DNA from: Acidimicrobiia bacterium
GTDB taxonomy: Bacteria > Actinomycetota > Acidimicrobiia > Acidimicrobiales > Bin134
Assembly (NCBI GenBank): GCA_022827405.1
Contig: JAJDTA010000179.1
Location: 1-56,842 of the forward strand
DNA: 56,842 bases
Direction: 5' to 3'
Part shown: positions 20,913 to 28,696 of the stretch, one piece after another
Position numbering within the stretch: position 1 is the first letter of the stretch
Layout of the letters: each line of letters starts with the position of its first letter
Notes under the pieces: generated by a model
Told to the model about the DNA's origin: nothing
Database searches by the model: none
What the model saw: only the letters and a program-made list of their open reading frames with translations
Translations under genes and position numbers: made by a program

Positions 20913-22646
20913 ATGAGCCCCTACAACGCTCCGTTGAACGACATTGCTTTCGCCCTGCGCCACATCGCGGGCCTAGACGAACTGGCCGAGATCCCCGCCT
21001 GGTCAAACATCGGCCTCGACCACACCGAAGACCTCCTGGCCGAAGCGGGACGGCTGGCCACCGAGGTCATCGCTCCCACCAACCGAACGGGAGACCAAAC
21101 CGGCAGTGTGCTCAACGGCAACGGCGACGTTGTCACCCCTGAGGGCTTCCGGCAGGCCTACCAGCAGTACATCAACAGCGGTTGGACCGCAGTGTCGGCC
21201 GACCCCGAGCACGGCGGGGCCGGGTTTCCCCTGGTTGTCGATGTCGCAATCCAAGAGATGTTCACCTCGGCCAACATGGCGTTCTCGTTGTGCCCCATGC
21301 TCAGCCAGAGTGCCATCGGCACACTCAGCGCCCACGGCAGCCTCGAACAGCAGCACCGCTGGCTGCCCTCGTTGATCAGCGGTACCTGGACGGGGACCAT
21401 GCTCTTGACTGAGCCCCAGGCCGGCTCCGATGTCGGCGCCCTCACCACCCGGGCCGAGCTCCAAGCCGACGGCACCTACAAGCTGTGGGGCCAGAAGATC
21501 TTCATCACCTGGGGCGAGCACGACATGGCCGACAACATCGTCCACTGCGTCTTGGCCCGCACCCCCGACGCCCCCGTTGGCACCCGGGGCATTTCATTGT
21601 TCATCGTGCCCAAGATGCTGGTGGATGACCATGGAAAGCTGGGCGAGCGCAACGCCATCCGCTGCATCGGTCTGGAGCACAAGGTGGGCATCCATGCCAG
21701 CCCCACCTGTGTGATGGAGCTGGACGGGGCCGTCGGCGAGCTGGTGGGCGAAGAAAACGAGGGCATGCCCCAGATGTTCACCATGATGAACAAGGCCCGT
21801 CTCCTGGTTGGGCTGGAGGGCCTAGCCGTGGCCGAGCGGGCCCACCAGCAGGCGACCGCGTTCGCCGCCGAGCGGCGCCAAGGTCGCCGGTCCGATACCG
21901 AACCCGGCGCCCAGGCTCCCATCGCCGAGCATCCCGATGTGCGTCGGATGCTGCTGGACATGCGAGCCCGCACCGAGGCCATGCGGGGTTTGCTGTACCT
22001 CAACGCGGCCGCGGCCGATCAAGCCTCCGGCCATCCCGATCCAGCCCACCGCCAACAAGCTCACCACCGGGCCGAGCTGCTCACGCCGGTGTCAAAGGCC
22101 TGGTGTACCGACCAGGGAGTCGAAGTGGCGTCGTTGGGCATCCAGGTGCACGGGGGGATGGGTTACATCGAGGAGACCGGGGCCGCCCAGCATTGGCGCG
22201 ACAGCCGAATCGCCCCCATCTACGAGGGCACCAACGGCATCCAAGCCATCGACCTCGTTGCCCGCAAGCTCCCCGTGGACAACGGCGCGCCGCTGGCTGC
22301 GCTGCTGGAGGAGATGACCGGTTTGGACAAGAACTTGGACCAAGCCGTCGGGGCCGTTGCCGAAGCCGCCCGCTGGCTGGGGAAGCATCCCGGCGACGAC
22401 GCCCTGGCCGGTGCCACCCCGTTCCTCCAGATGCTCGGCCTCACCGTCGGCGGCTGGGTCATGGCTCAAGCCGGTGACACCGCTGGTCGACTGGAAGCGG
22501 CTGGTCGGCCAGAAGCGGCTGGCCCGCAGCAAGCCGACTTCTGGCGGGCCAAACAAGTCTCCAGCCGGTTCTATCTCGACCAAATCCTACCGACCGCCCC
22601 GGCACTGCTTCCCGCCGTCACCTCTGGGGCATCCGCGCTGGGCTAG
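20913..22646 (+). CDS. Acyl-CoA dehydrogenase, long (DmdC-like) family
   Basis: A 577-residue flavoprotein longer than classical ACADs (about 380). It starts MSPYNAPLNDIAFAL, has the FAD/substrate motifs MLLTEPQAGSDVGAL and FITWGEHDM, and HGGMGYIEETGAAQHWRDSRIAPIYEGTNG, given here by its key parts GGMGYIEETG and IYEGTNGIQA. This layout with an extra C-terminal domain matches the group containing 3-methylmercaptopropionyl-CoA dehydrogenase (DmdC). The substrate is not proven. Start: ATG 20913, one base after the meaB stop. The operon context suggests oxidation of the acyl-CoA handled by the mutase. Confidence 0.85.
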   Translation: MSPYNAPLNDIAFALRHIAGLDELAEIPAWSNIGLDHTEDLLAEAGRLATEVIAPTNRTGDQTGSVLNGNGDVVTPEGFRQAYQQYINSGWTAVSADPEHGGAGFPLVVDVAIQEMFTSANMAFSLCPMLSQSAIGTLSAHGSLEQQHRWLPSLISGTWTGTMLLTEPQAGSDVGALTTRAELQADGTYKLWGQKIFITWGEHDMADNIVHCVLARTPDAPVGTRGISLFIVPKMLVDDHGKLGERNAIRCIGLEHKVGIHASPTCVMELDGAVGELVGEENEGMPQMFTMMNKARLLVGLEGLAVAERAHQQATAFAAERRQGRRSDTEPGAQAPIAEHPDVRRMLLDMRARTEAMRGLLYLNAAAADQASGHPDPAHRQQAHHRAELLTPVSKAWCTDQGVEVASLGIQVHGGMGYIEETGAAQHWRDSRIAPIYEGTNGIQAIDLVARKLPVDNGAPLAALLEEMTGLDKNLDQAVGAVAEAARWLGKHPGDDALAGATPFLQMLGLTVGGWVMAQAGDTAGRLEAAGRPEAAGPQQADFWRAKQVSSRFYLDQILPTAPALLPAVTSGASALG

Positions 22647-22652
22647 CGCTGG

Positions 22653-23060
22653 CTATCCGCCCAAGCGCTCCCGGGCCGAGGCACTGCGGGACAGCAAATG
22701 GGCCGGCACGGTGGCCCCGTTGACCACCACGTCGCTGACCGCATCATCGCTGGCGGCATCGCTGGCGGCATCACCGGCCGTCAACTCGGGGGCCTCACCG
22801 CCCGCGGCGCCCGCTAGCTCATTGGCTTCCGCCGCGGCCTCGGCAGCCGCCCGGCCAGCCAGAAAATCTTCCCACTCGTCTTCGCGCACCAGCTTGTCGC
22901 GGTGGATGGATCCCCGTTCGGCCCCGGTATCGAATCGCACCCAATAACGCACCCACTGCAAACCGGTGTGGAGCATCACCTCGCCTGGGGTGCCCTCAGC
23001 CACTCCAGCCAAGTCATCAGCCAAAATGACCCGTTCTCGTCGGTCCAGAAGGCCAGTCAC
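22653..23060 (-). CDS. Conserved-looking hypothetical protein with Ala/Asp-rich C-terminal half
   Basis: Not recognised. 135 residues. Residues 1-65 look like a folded beta domain (GEVMLHTGLQWVRYWVRFDTG, shown here as VMLHTGLQWVRYWVRF) with the charged end DKLVREDEWEDFLAGRAA. The rest is a low-complexity Ala/Asp/Ser region. No signal peptide or membrane segment. GTG start at 23060. It converges on the ACAD gene with six bases between and diverges from the M23 gene across an AT-rich spacer. Confidence 0.6.
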   Translation of the reverse strand: MTGLLDRRERVILADDLAGVAEGTPGEVMLHTGLQWVRYWVRFDTGAERGSIHRDKLVREDEWEDFLAGRAAAEAAAEANELAGAAGGEAPELTAGDAASDAASDDAVSDVVVNGATVPAHLLSRSASARERLGG

Positions 23061-23168
23061 AATTCCAGGGTATCCACCATAATGAAGGGCCGAGAAACCG
23101 CCGTTACAACCTTCAAGTCATTGACCACACAAACAACATAAGCCACACCAATAACATCAAGCAGGCAC

Positions 23169-23197
23169 TTGTAATAATGTTGCAATTTGATTACAAT
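23169..23197 (+). promoter_or_regulatory. Candidate promoter of the M23 peptidase gene with overlapping inverted repeat
   Basis: TTGTAA (23169-23174) and TACAAT (23192-23197) are separated by 17 bp, close to the vegetative consensus; ATG 23240 is 42 bases further on. The boxes lie inside a perfect inverted repeat TTGTAAT/ATTACAA. The whole 179-bp spacer (23061-23239) is much more AT-rich than its surroundings and holds no other recognised element. Confidence 0.5.
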
Positions 23198-23239
23198 TGT
23201 GACTAACGCCAAAGCCATCGGCGTTATCGATAGCCCCTT

Positions 23240-24583
23240 ATGTACAAGTTATTGCGGATCGTCTGCCTAATTGCGGTCTTACTGCCGCTAGCGCTTAGCA
23301 CACCCAGCGCAGCCCAAGACTCATTCTTCGAAGAGCGTGAGCGCCAGATCGAGGAGAAAAAGCGGGAAATCGACGAACGGCAGCGAGAACAAGATGCCCT
23401 GAAGCGCCAATCTCTGTTTGCCATTGAAGAGTTGAATGTTACCCAAGCTCAGATCGAAGAGGTGGACGCCGCTCTCGCCGAAGTCAACAACTGGATCGCC
23501 GCCGCGGTGACCCGTCTGCAAGCGTTAGAGCTTTCTCAAACCGCGGCGCAGGAGCGGGTAAACGCCGCTCGAGAGCGGGATTCTGAGCTGGACGACGAGA
23601 CCGCCGCCATCCAAGAGCGCTTGCGCGACCAAGTGGTCGATATCTACCTCGACTTGGTGTACGAGCAGAACTTCCTCCTCCAAGACGGTGATCCGAACCG
23701 GAACGCTCGCCGAAAGTTCTACATCGAGGAACTCGGCGCCGACGCCCAAGTGCTCATCGACCGCTTGCGCCAAGCCAAAGACGATCAGCAGATCGCGATC
23801 GAACAGGCCGAGCAGGCCCAAACCGAGATCGAGCAGGCCCAAGCCGAGATCGAAGCAGCCCTGACCGACCTGGCCGAACTCCGAACAGCGCAGAAAAAGC
23901 TGCAAGACGAGTGGAACCGCAAGAAGCAGGAGCTAGAAGAGCGGATCGCGGCCGAGGCCCAGGTCAGCCTAGACATCGAGAACGAGATCGCTGGACTCGA
24001 TGAAGACATCGAGAGCATCGAAGACGAGATCGAGCGGGAGAAAGAACGACGGCGTTTGGCCGAGTTGGAGCGCCAGCGACAAGCCGAGCTGGCCCGCCTG
24101 GCCGAGTTGGAGCGCCAGCGACAAGCCGACTTGGAGGCCCTGGCCGCCCAAGAGCGCCTCGGCCAGTTCGATGACATCTCGATCCCCGCACCTCCCCCGT
24201 TCTTCCAGCCGGTGCCCGGGACGATTGGATCGGGGTACGGCAACCGGATTCACCCCATATTCGGCACCCTGCGCTTCCACGCGGGGGTGGATTACGGCGG
24301 CAACACCGGTGACCCCATCCAGGCCTCCGCCTCCGGAGTCGTGACCCAGGTTGCATCACGAACTGGATACGGGAATACGGTGATCATCGACCACGGCGGC
24401 GGGTGGAGCACGCTGTATGCCCATCTCTCGCGCTTCGACGTATCCGTCGGCGACCAAGTGGCCATCGGAGAGACCATCGGCGGGGTCGGCAACACCGGCT
24501 GGTCCACCGGACCCCATCTCCACTTCGAAATCCGCTACCGGGGCTCGCCCCGCGATCCAGAGAAGTACCTTATAGCCCGGTGA
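23240..24583 (+). CDS. Secreted murein hydrolase or hydrolase activator, coiled coil plus LytM/M23 domain
   Basis: A 447-residue EnvC-like protein. A signal peptide (about 1-25, ending PSAAQ) is followed by a long charged coiled coil (about 26-320) and a C-terminal M23 domain. The zinc ligands are visible: H347 and D351 in RFHAGVDYGG, and H428 in PHLHFEIR; H395 lies in LYAHLS. Since the motif set is complete it may be an active endopeptidase, though EnvC-type proteins often act by activating amidases. It should work at the septum. A 42-bp repeat lies in the coiled coil. The next gene starts 16 bases later. Confidence 0.88.
   Translation: MYKLLRIVCLIAVLLPLALSTPSAAQDSFFEERERQIEEKKREIDERQREQDALKRQSLFAIEELNVTQAQIEEVDAALAEVNNWIAAAVTRLQALELSQTAAQERVNAARERDSELDDETAAIQERLRDQVVDIYLDLVYEQNFLLQDGDPNRNARRKFYIEELGADAQVLIDRLRQAKDDQQIAIEQAEQAQTEIEQAQAEIEAALTDLAELRTAQKKLQDEWNRKKQELEERIAAEAQVSLDIENEIAGLDEDIESIEDEIEREKERRRLAELERQRQAELARLAELERQRQADLEALAAQERLGQFDDISIPAPPPFFQPVPGTIGSGYGNRIHPIFGTLRFHAGVDYGGNTGDPIQASASGVVTQVASRTGYGNTVIIDHGGGWSTLYAHLSRFDVSVGDQVAIGETIGGVGNTGWSTGPHLHFEIRYRGSPRDPEKYLIAR
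24057..24129. repeat. 42-bp internal repeat in the M23 coiled coil
   Basis: A 31-bp block is identical at 24057-24087 and 24099-24129 (period 42 bp, 14 codons), encoding two copies of LAELERQRQA. The in-frame period fits a recent duplication of two heptads. Confidence 0.8.
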
Positions 24584-24599
24584 GGAAAAAGGTGCCCTA

Positions 24600-25766
24600 G
24601 TGCAGGCATTGGTATTCGAACGCAAGATAGCCCGCTATGCGGCCGCCGCGGTGGCCTCCCGGGTGGTCCCCGGCATCGGCGGCGAAGTTGGCCCCCTGCA
24701 ATTGCGCGACATCGATCCCCCCGAATTGCCCGGACCCGACTGGCGAACCATCACCCCCCGGTTGACCGGCATCTGCGGGTCAGATCTGGCCACGGTGGAG
24801 GGCCGGTCCTCCCGGTATTTCGAACCGCTGGTGTCGTTCCCCTTCGTCCCCGGCCACGAGGTGGTGGGCATCGACCAAGACGGCCATCGCCTCGCCCTTG
24901 AGCCGGTTCTGGGACCGGCGGCCCGCAACGAGCCTCTGCCCTTTCCCGGCGCAGCCCCCGGCGATGGCAATGACTACGGCTATCTGCTGGGCGGCGCCAT
25001 CAAAGACGGGATCCAAATTGGCTTCTGCTCCAGCACCGGCGGCGGATGGGGTGAGGCGCTGGTGGCCCACCAAAGCCAGCTCCACGAGGTGCCCCAGCAC
25101 TTCAGCGATGAGGCCGCAGTGATGCTGGAGCCCGCCGCGGGCGGAGTCCACGCCGCTTTGAAGGCCCAGGTTGAGCCGGGCGCCTCGGTGGCAGTGCTGG
25201 GCGCGGGCACCATGGGCCTGTGCTCGGTGGCTGCGCTGCGGACCCTGACCGCCGCCGGAACGGTCATCGTCACCGCCAAATATCCCCACCAACAAGATAT
25301 GGCCGCCGAGCTGGGCGCCGACATCGTGGTGGACCCCGGCGAGATGCGCCGAGCGGTGCGGAGGTTCTGCGGCTGTCGGATGCTGGGCGATTACCTCTCC
25401 AGCGGAGTGGACATAACCATCGACGCAGTGGGCAGCCCAGCATCGGTGGCTGATGCCATTGCCATCACCCGGCCGCGCGGCCGAGTGGTGCTGTTGGGCA
25501 TGCCCGAGGCAGCCCGAGTCGATTTGACCGGATTGTGGCACCGGGAAACCGAGTTGGTGGGGGCCTATACCTACGGCACCGAGACCTTCTCCGACGGCCG
25601 TACCGCCACCAGCTTCGAGCTGGCATTCGACCTGGTGGAATCGGCCAAACTCGAGCGGCTGGTATCAGCCCGCTACCCCCTGGATCGCTACCGAGAAGCC
25701 ATCACCCACGCCGCCGAAGCCGGCTCTCGCGGCGCAGTCAAAGTCGTATTCGAGCAGAACGCATAG
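24600..25766 (+). CDS. Zinc-type alcohol dehydrogenase (MDR family)
   Basis: A 388-residue medium-chain dehydrogenase. The catalytic zinc motif GICGSD (C59, D62) and GHE (H86, E87) are present, and the Rossmann motif is VLGAGTMG. The four clustered cysteines of the structural zinc lobe are absent, replaced by a loop rich in Pro/Gly (PFPGAAPGDGND). The substrate is unknown. GTG 24600 has AAAGG upstream. It follows the M23 gene by 16 bases but has no obvious functional link to it. Confidence 0.83.
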   Translation: MQALVFERKIARYAAAAVASRVVPGIGGEVGPLQLRDIDPPELPGPDWRTITPRLTGICGSDLATVEGRSSRYFEPLVSFPFVPGHEVVGIDQDGHRLALEPVLGPAARNEPLPFPGAAPGDGNDYGYLLGGAIKDGIQIGFCSSTGGGWGEALVAHQSQLHEVPQHFSDEAAVMLEPAAGGVHAALKAQVEPGASVAVLGAGTMGLCSVAALRTLTAAGTVIVTAKYPHQQDMAAELGADIVVDPGEMRRAVRRFCGCRMLGDYLSSGVDITIDAVGSPASVADAIAITRPRGRVVLLGMPEAARVDLTGLWHRETELVGAYTYGTETFSDGRTATSFELAFDLVESAKLERLVSARYPLDRYREAITHAAEAGSRGAVKVVFEQNA

Positions 25767-25811
25767 TCAGACGGGGCTGTCTTCCGCCTCGTATCGCAGA
25801 GCGCATAGTCA
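25754..25811. repeat. 16-bp near-perfect direct repeat at the end of the dehydrogenase gene
   Basis: GCAGAACGCATAGTCA (25754-25769) recurs as GCAGAGCGCATAGTCA (25796-25811), one mismatch, 42 bases apart. The first copy contains the stop codon of the dehydrogenase, so the second looks like a duplicated gene end between two convergent genes. Confidence 0.6.
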
Positions 25812-26879
25812 CGACGAACCCAGCGGGGGAAGCCCGAAGTCGGCACCGATGGCGCTGATCTCGTCTACCAGAGCTGTGGGCAGGGGAATCCCCGATGCCA
25901 GCCGCTCGGCCCGGTTCTCGTGCTCAATCTCGCCGGGAACGTAGATCCGGTCTACCCCTTCGGCTCGCTCAGTGTTGTGCACATCTCGGATGAGTTGGTC
26001 CATTTGCTCCCGAAACCGGTCCAGCCCGCAGAACCGCTCCAAGTCGAGGGTCAAGAACATCCAGCCTTTGGCCAGTCGGCGGTTGCCCACCAACTCGCTG
26101 TCGGTTTGCTCAGTATGACCGAAGCTGCTTCCCGCCACAATCCCCGACAGCACTTCCACCATCAGCGCGATTCCGAATCCCTTATACCCACCGAACCAGC
26201 ACAGATTCTGCGCCGACGCGATTGCGGTGTCGGTGGTCGGGCGGCCCTGTTCGTCGTTGGCCCATCCCTCGGGGATAGTGGGATCGCCTCGCTTTTTGGC
26301 CAGCAAGATCTTGTTGCCAGCCACTGCGGTGGTGGCGATGTCATAAACCACCGGCAGCTCTTCGCCCGCAGGAGCCGCCCAGGAGAACGGATTGGTCGAG
26401 AAAATCCCCGACCGGCCACCGAAAGGAGGAACGATGGCCGGGCCGTTCTGCACCGCCATGGCAAAGCACCCCGCTTCCGCCGCGGGCAGGGTGTAGTAGG
26501 CCAGAGCCCCCAAGTGCGTGCCCTCTCTCACCGTCACCGCCGCCACCCCATGGGCTTTGGCCCGCTCCACCGCCAACTCCATGGCCGCAACCCCGGAGAC
26601 TTGCCCGAAGCCGATCCCGCCATCCAGCATCACGGTGGCGCCGTCGTCACGCACCACTTTCACCTCGGTGACCGGGCGCAGGTGTCCCGATCTCAGCCGG
26701 GCCACATAAAGCTCCACCAAGTGGGCCCCGTGGGAATCAACCCCGCGGAGGTCAGCCTCTACCAGGTTGTCGACCACCATCTCGGCGTGTTCGGAGGGGA
26801 CCCCCAAGCCGTTCAGAATGGCAATCTCGTAGCGCCGCAACTCCCCATGATCCAGTCGGATCACGCTCGCATCGCTCAC
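25809..26879 (-). CDS. LDH2/malate-lactate-ureidoglycolate dehydrogenase family protein
   Basis: A 356-residue NAD(P)-dependent 2-hydroxyacid dehydrogenase of the type unrelated to classical Rossmann LDH. Family motifs: DLRGVDSHGAHL with catalytic His50, GGIGFGQVSG, STNPFSWAAP, and GDPTIPEGWA with GYKGFGIALMVEVL. The substrate is undetermined (malate, lactate, sulfolactate or similar). It starts at GTG 26879, three bases after the DoxX stop, so the two form an operon. Confidence 0.88.
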   Translation of the reverse strand: MSDASVIRLDHGELRRYEIAILNGLGVPSEHAEMVVDNLVEADLRGVDSHGAHLVELYVARLRSGHLRPVTEVKVVRDDGATVMLDGGIGFGQVSGVAAMELAVERAKAHGVAAVTVREGTHLGALAYYTLPAAEAGCFAMAVQNGPAIVPPFGGRSGIFSTNPFSWAAPAGEELPVVYDIATTAVAGNKILLAKKRGDPTIPEGWANDEQGRPTTDTAIASAQNLCWFGGYKGFGIALMVEVLSGIVAGSSFGHTEQTDSELVGNRRLAKGWMFLTLDLERFCGLDRFREQMDQLIRDVHNTERAEGVDRIYVPGEIEHENRAERLASGIPLPTALVDEISAIGADFGLPPLGSS

Positions 26880-26882
26880 CGC

Positions 26883-27395
26883 TCAGTCGGTCTCTTCAGA
26901 TTTGGGTGGACGATAGAACACCGCGAGCTGGGTCAAACCGGCCAGCACTCCACCGCCGGCGCCGATAGCCAAGCCCACATAGCCATCCAAGTTGTCGTCG
27001 ATGCCCAGCGCATTGTCGATCGACCACTCCATGGGTCCCAAGGTGGCCACTGCTGCCGCCACGATGGCCAAAACGAAGGTGTACTCCCAGCCTTCCCGCA
27101 CGATCATGAAGCCGTTGTGCCGGTGGACCGTCCACGCGGCCACCACCATGACCCCGATCATGCCCGCCGCGGCCAGCGGCGTGAAAAGCCCCAAGGCCAA
27201 GAGCAATCCGGCACCGATCTCGGTGAGCGCGGCCATCCAGGCATGCAATTTGCCCGGCTTCATTCCCATGCTGTCGAACCAGCCCGCAGTTCCGGGAATG
27301 CGGCCGCCCTGAAAGATCTTGCCGTATCCGTGGGCGGCAAACGTGAGCCCGATACCTACCCGCAGAAACAGCATTGCCAGATTCATCTCATCCAT
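26883..27395 (-). CDS. DoxX family membrane protein
   Basis: A 170-residue integral membrane protein with four predicted hydrophobic segments. The DoxX pattern is MLFLRVGIGLTFAAHGYGKIF followed by ALTEIGAGLLLALG (the first given by its core VGIGLTFAAHGYGKI). DoxX proteins sit in the membrane with redox partners, often linked to thiol or quinone chemistry. Start: ATG 27395 (MDEMNLAML); a seven-codon extension is possible. It is the first gene of the operon with the LDH2-type dehydrogenase. Confidence 0.82.
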   Translation of the reverse strand: MDEMNLAMLFLRVGIGLTFAAHGYGKIFQGGRIPGTAGWFDSMGMKPGKLHAWMAALTEIGAGLLLALGLFTPLAAAGMIGVMVVAAWTVHRHNGFMIVREGWEYTFVLAIVAAAVATLGPMEWSIDNALGIDDNLDGYVGLAIGAGGGVLAGLTQLAVFYRPPKSEETD

Positions 27396-27417
27396 GGGAC
27401 CACAGTACCGGCCCATC

Positions 27418-27423
27418 TAGGCT
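27418..27423 (+). promoter_or_regulatory. Candidate -10 box of leaderless zinc-ribbon mRNA
   Basis: TAGGCT ends exactly six bases before GTG 27430; no Shine-Dalgarno sequence is visible. Confidence 0.4.
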
Positions 27424-27429
27424 GAACAA

Positions 27430-27687
27430 GTGCCCCTATGGCTCAGTGTGCTCATCGCCATTCTCGCCGGGATGATCCTCATCCGGGTCGGCGTGGGCGT
27501 ACTGCTGATGATCCGCCAGCCGCTTCCTCCGCCGCCCCCGCCGGGCGAGCTGCGCAAGGTGAAGATCACTTACCGATGCTCGCTCTGCTACGCCGAGGTC
27601 CGCATGACCTCAGCCCCCGAAGAAGACCCTGAGCCTCCCCGCCACTGCGGCGATGAAATGGACTTGGTTGCCCCCATCGACGACTGA
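27430..27687 (+). CDS. Small membrane-anchored zinc-ribbon protein
   Basis: An 85-residue protein of unknown function. An N-terminal membrane helix (about 4-28) is followed by a proline run (QPLPPPPPPGE) and a rubredoxin/zinc-ribbon-like domain: YRCSLCYAEVR supplies CxxC, and PRHCGDEM a second Cys with a His beside it. The second pair is therefore HC rather than CxxC, so metal binding is likely but not certain. GTG start with a leaderless-type -10 box. It diverges from DoxX. Confidence 0.72.
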   Translation: MPLWLSVLIAILAGMILIRVGVGVLLMIRQPLPPPPPPGELRKVKITYRCSLCYAEVRMTSAPEEDPEPPRHCGDEMDLVAPIDD

Positions 27688-27691
27688 GGCC

Positions 27692-27716
27692 GTTTATCCA
27701 CAGACTGTGGATAAAC
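27692..27716. promoter_or_regulatory. 25-bp palindrome made of two perfect DnaA boxes
   Basis: TTATCCACA (27694-27702) and TGTGGATAA (27706-27714) face each other inside the perfect palindrome GTTTATCCACAG-A-CTGTGGATAAAC. It lies alone in the 75-bp gap between two convergent genes, about 24 kb from dnaA. It could bind DnaA away from the origin or could be a terminator stem; no T tract follows on the plus strand. Confidence 0.65.
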
Positions 27717-27762
27717 CTGGGCACAAACTACAAAGCCGTAACTAGACAACTCCCCCCGTTGG

Positions 27763-28038
27763 CTAATGCCACTGGGTGGCCACCAGCATGCCGGCCAGCA
27801 GCAAACCAAGGCCCCCCAGCAGGTACCAATTGCTGGTGTCGCCCGGCAGCAGAGCCACGTAGTTCAGCACGATCATCATCGCCCCCAACACCAGCAGGGC
27901 GATCATCAACACCGGCACCCAAGTCGGGCTGATCTTCTCGGCCGAGACCGGCACCCGGGGCACCGCCTCGTTCTCGGGCCGGGTACCCCTCGGAGTAACC
28001 CGCCCGCCCTGCACTCTGCGCTTGGTCGGTTTGGCCAT
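27763..28038 (-). CDS. crgA: Cell division protein CrgA
   Basis: A 91-residue septum protein of actinobacteria that interacts with FtsZ and peptidoglycan enzymes. A basic cytoplasmic start ([13 protein letters not shown]) is followed by two membrane helices, [20 protein letters not shown] and [18 protein letters not shown], with the conserved PGDTSNWYL between. Start: ATG 28038. As in mycobacteria it lies near trpG/pabA and pknB. Confidence 0.92.
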   Translation of the reverse strand: MAKPTKRRVQGGRVTPRGTRPENEAVPRVPVSAEKISPTWVPVLMIALLVLGAMMIVLNYVALLPGDTSNWYLLGGLGLLLAGMLVATQWH

Positions 28039-28093
28039 GGACAAAGGATATGCGCTTCTAACCCCGAGCGACCCCCCGATAACGTTGGCCCCG

Positions 28094-28675
28094 GTGACTC
28101 CCCGCATACTGGTGATCGACAACTACGACTCCTTCGTCTACAACCTCGTTCAGTACCTCGGCGAGCTGGGGGCGGAGCCCCTCGTCTATCGCCACGACGC
28201 CATCACCCTCGAACAGGCCTTCGACCTCGGTCCCGACGGCGTTCTCATCAGCCCCGGTCCAGGACAGCCTTGCGACGCCGGGTTGAGCAACGCCCTCATC
28301 CAACAGTTCAGCGGCGTGCGGCCTCTGCTCGGCGTGTGCCTCGGATTGCAGTGCCTCGGGGAGGTCTTCGGCGGTCGGGTGGTTCGGGCACCCCAGGTCA
28401 TGCACGGCAAGACGTCGATCATCCACCACACCGGTGAAGGGGTCTTCGCCGGACTCCCCAATCCCATCGAGGCCACCCGGTATCACTCACTCATCGTGGA
28501 GCGGTCTTCGGTGCCCGACGTTTTGACGATTACTGCCGAAACCGATGACGGATTGGTGATGGGTCTGCGCCACCGCGATCACCCGGTGGAAGGGGTGCAG
28601 TTTCACCCCGAGTCAATCTTGACCTCCTCGGGCCACGACATGTTGACGAACTTCCTGGCCCAGATATCCCCGTAG
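28094..28675 (+). CDS. trpG: Glutamine amidotransferase of anthranilate/aminodeoxychorismate synthase
   Basis: A 193-residue class I amidotransferase supplying ammonia for tryptophan or folate precursor synthesis. Catalytic Cys82 is in [13 protein letters not shown], His in VQFHPES; the N-terminus [20 protein letters not shown] has the family signature (given as [13 protein letters not shown]). The synthase large subunit is not nearby, so trpG and pabA roles cannot be separated. Start: GTG 28094; ATG 28037 would overlap the divergent crgA start. Confidence 0.93.
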   Translation: MTPRILVIDNYDSFVYNLVQYLGELGAEPLVYRHDAITLEQAFDLGPDGVLISPGPGQPCDAGLSNALIQQFSGVRPLLGVCLGLQCLGEVFGGRVVRAPQVMHGKTSIIHHTGEGVFAGLPNPIEATRYHSLIVERSSVPDVLTITAETDDGLVMGLRHRDHPVEGVQFHPESILTSSGHDMLTNFLAQISP

Positions 28676-28696
28676 CAGCCCCTCAGACTGCCCCAT

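Noticed and set aside
25920-27425. A 501-codon open frame on the plus strand
   Set aside because: Antisense to the LDH2-type and DoxX genes, His/Arg/Gln-rich, no recognisable motif.
27692-27716. Simple rho-independent terminator at the DnaA-box palindrome
   Set aside because: Not excluded, but no T tract follows and both arms contain perfect DnaA boxes, so the binding-site reading is preferred.
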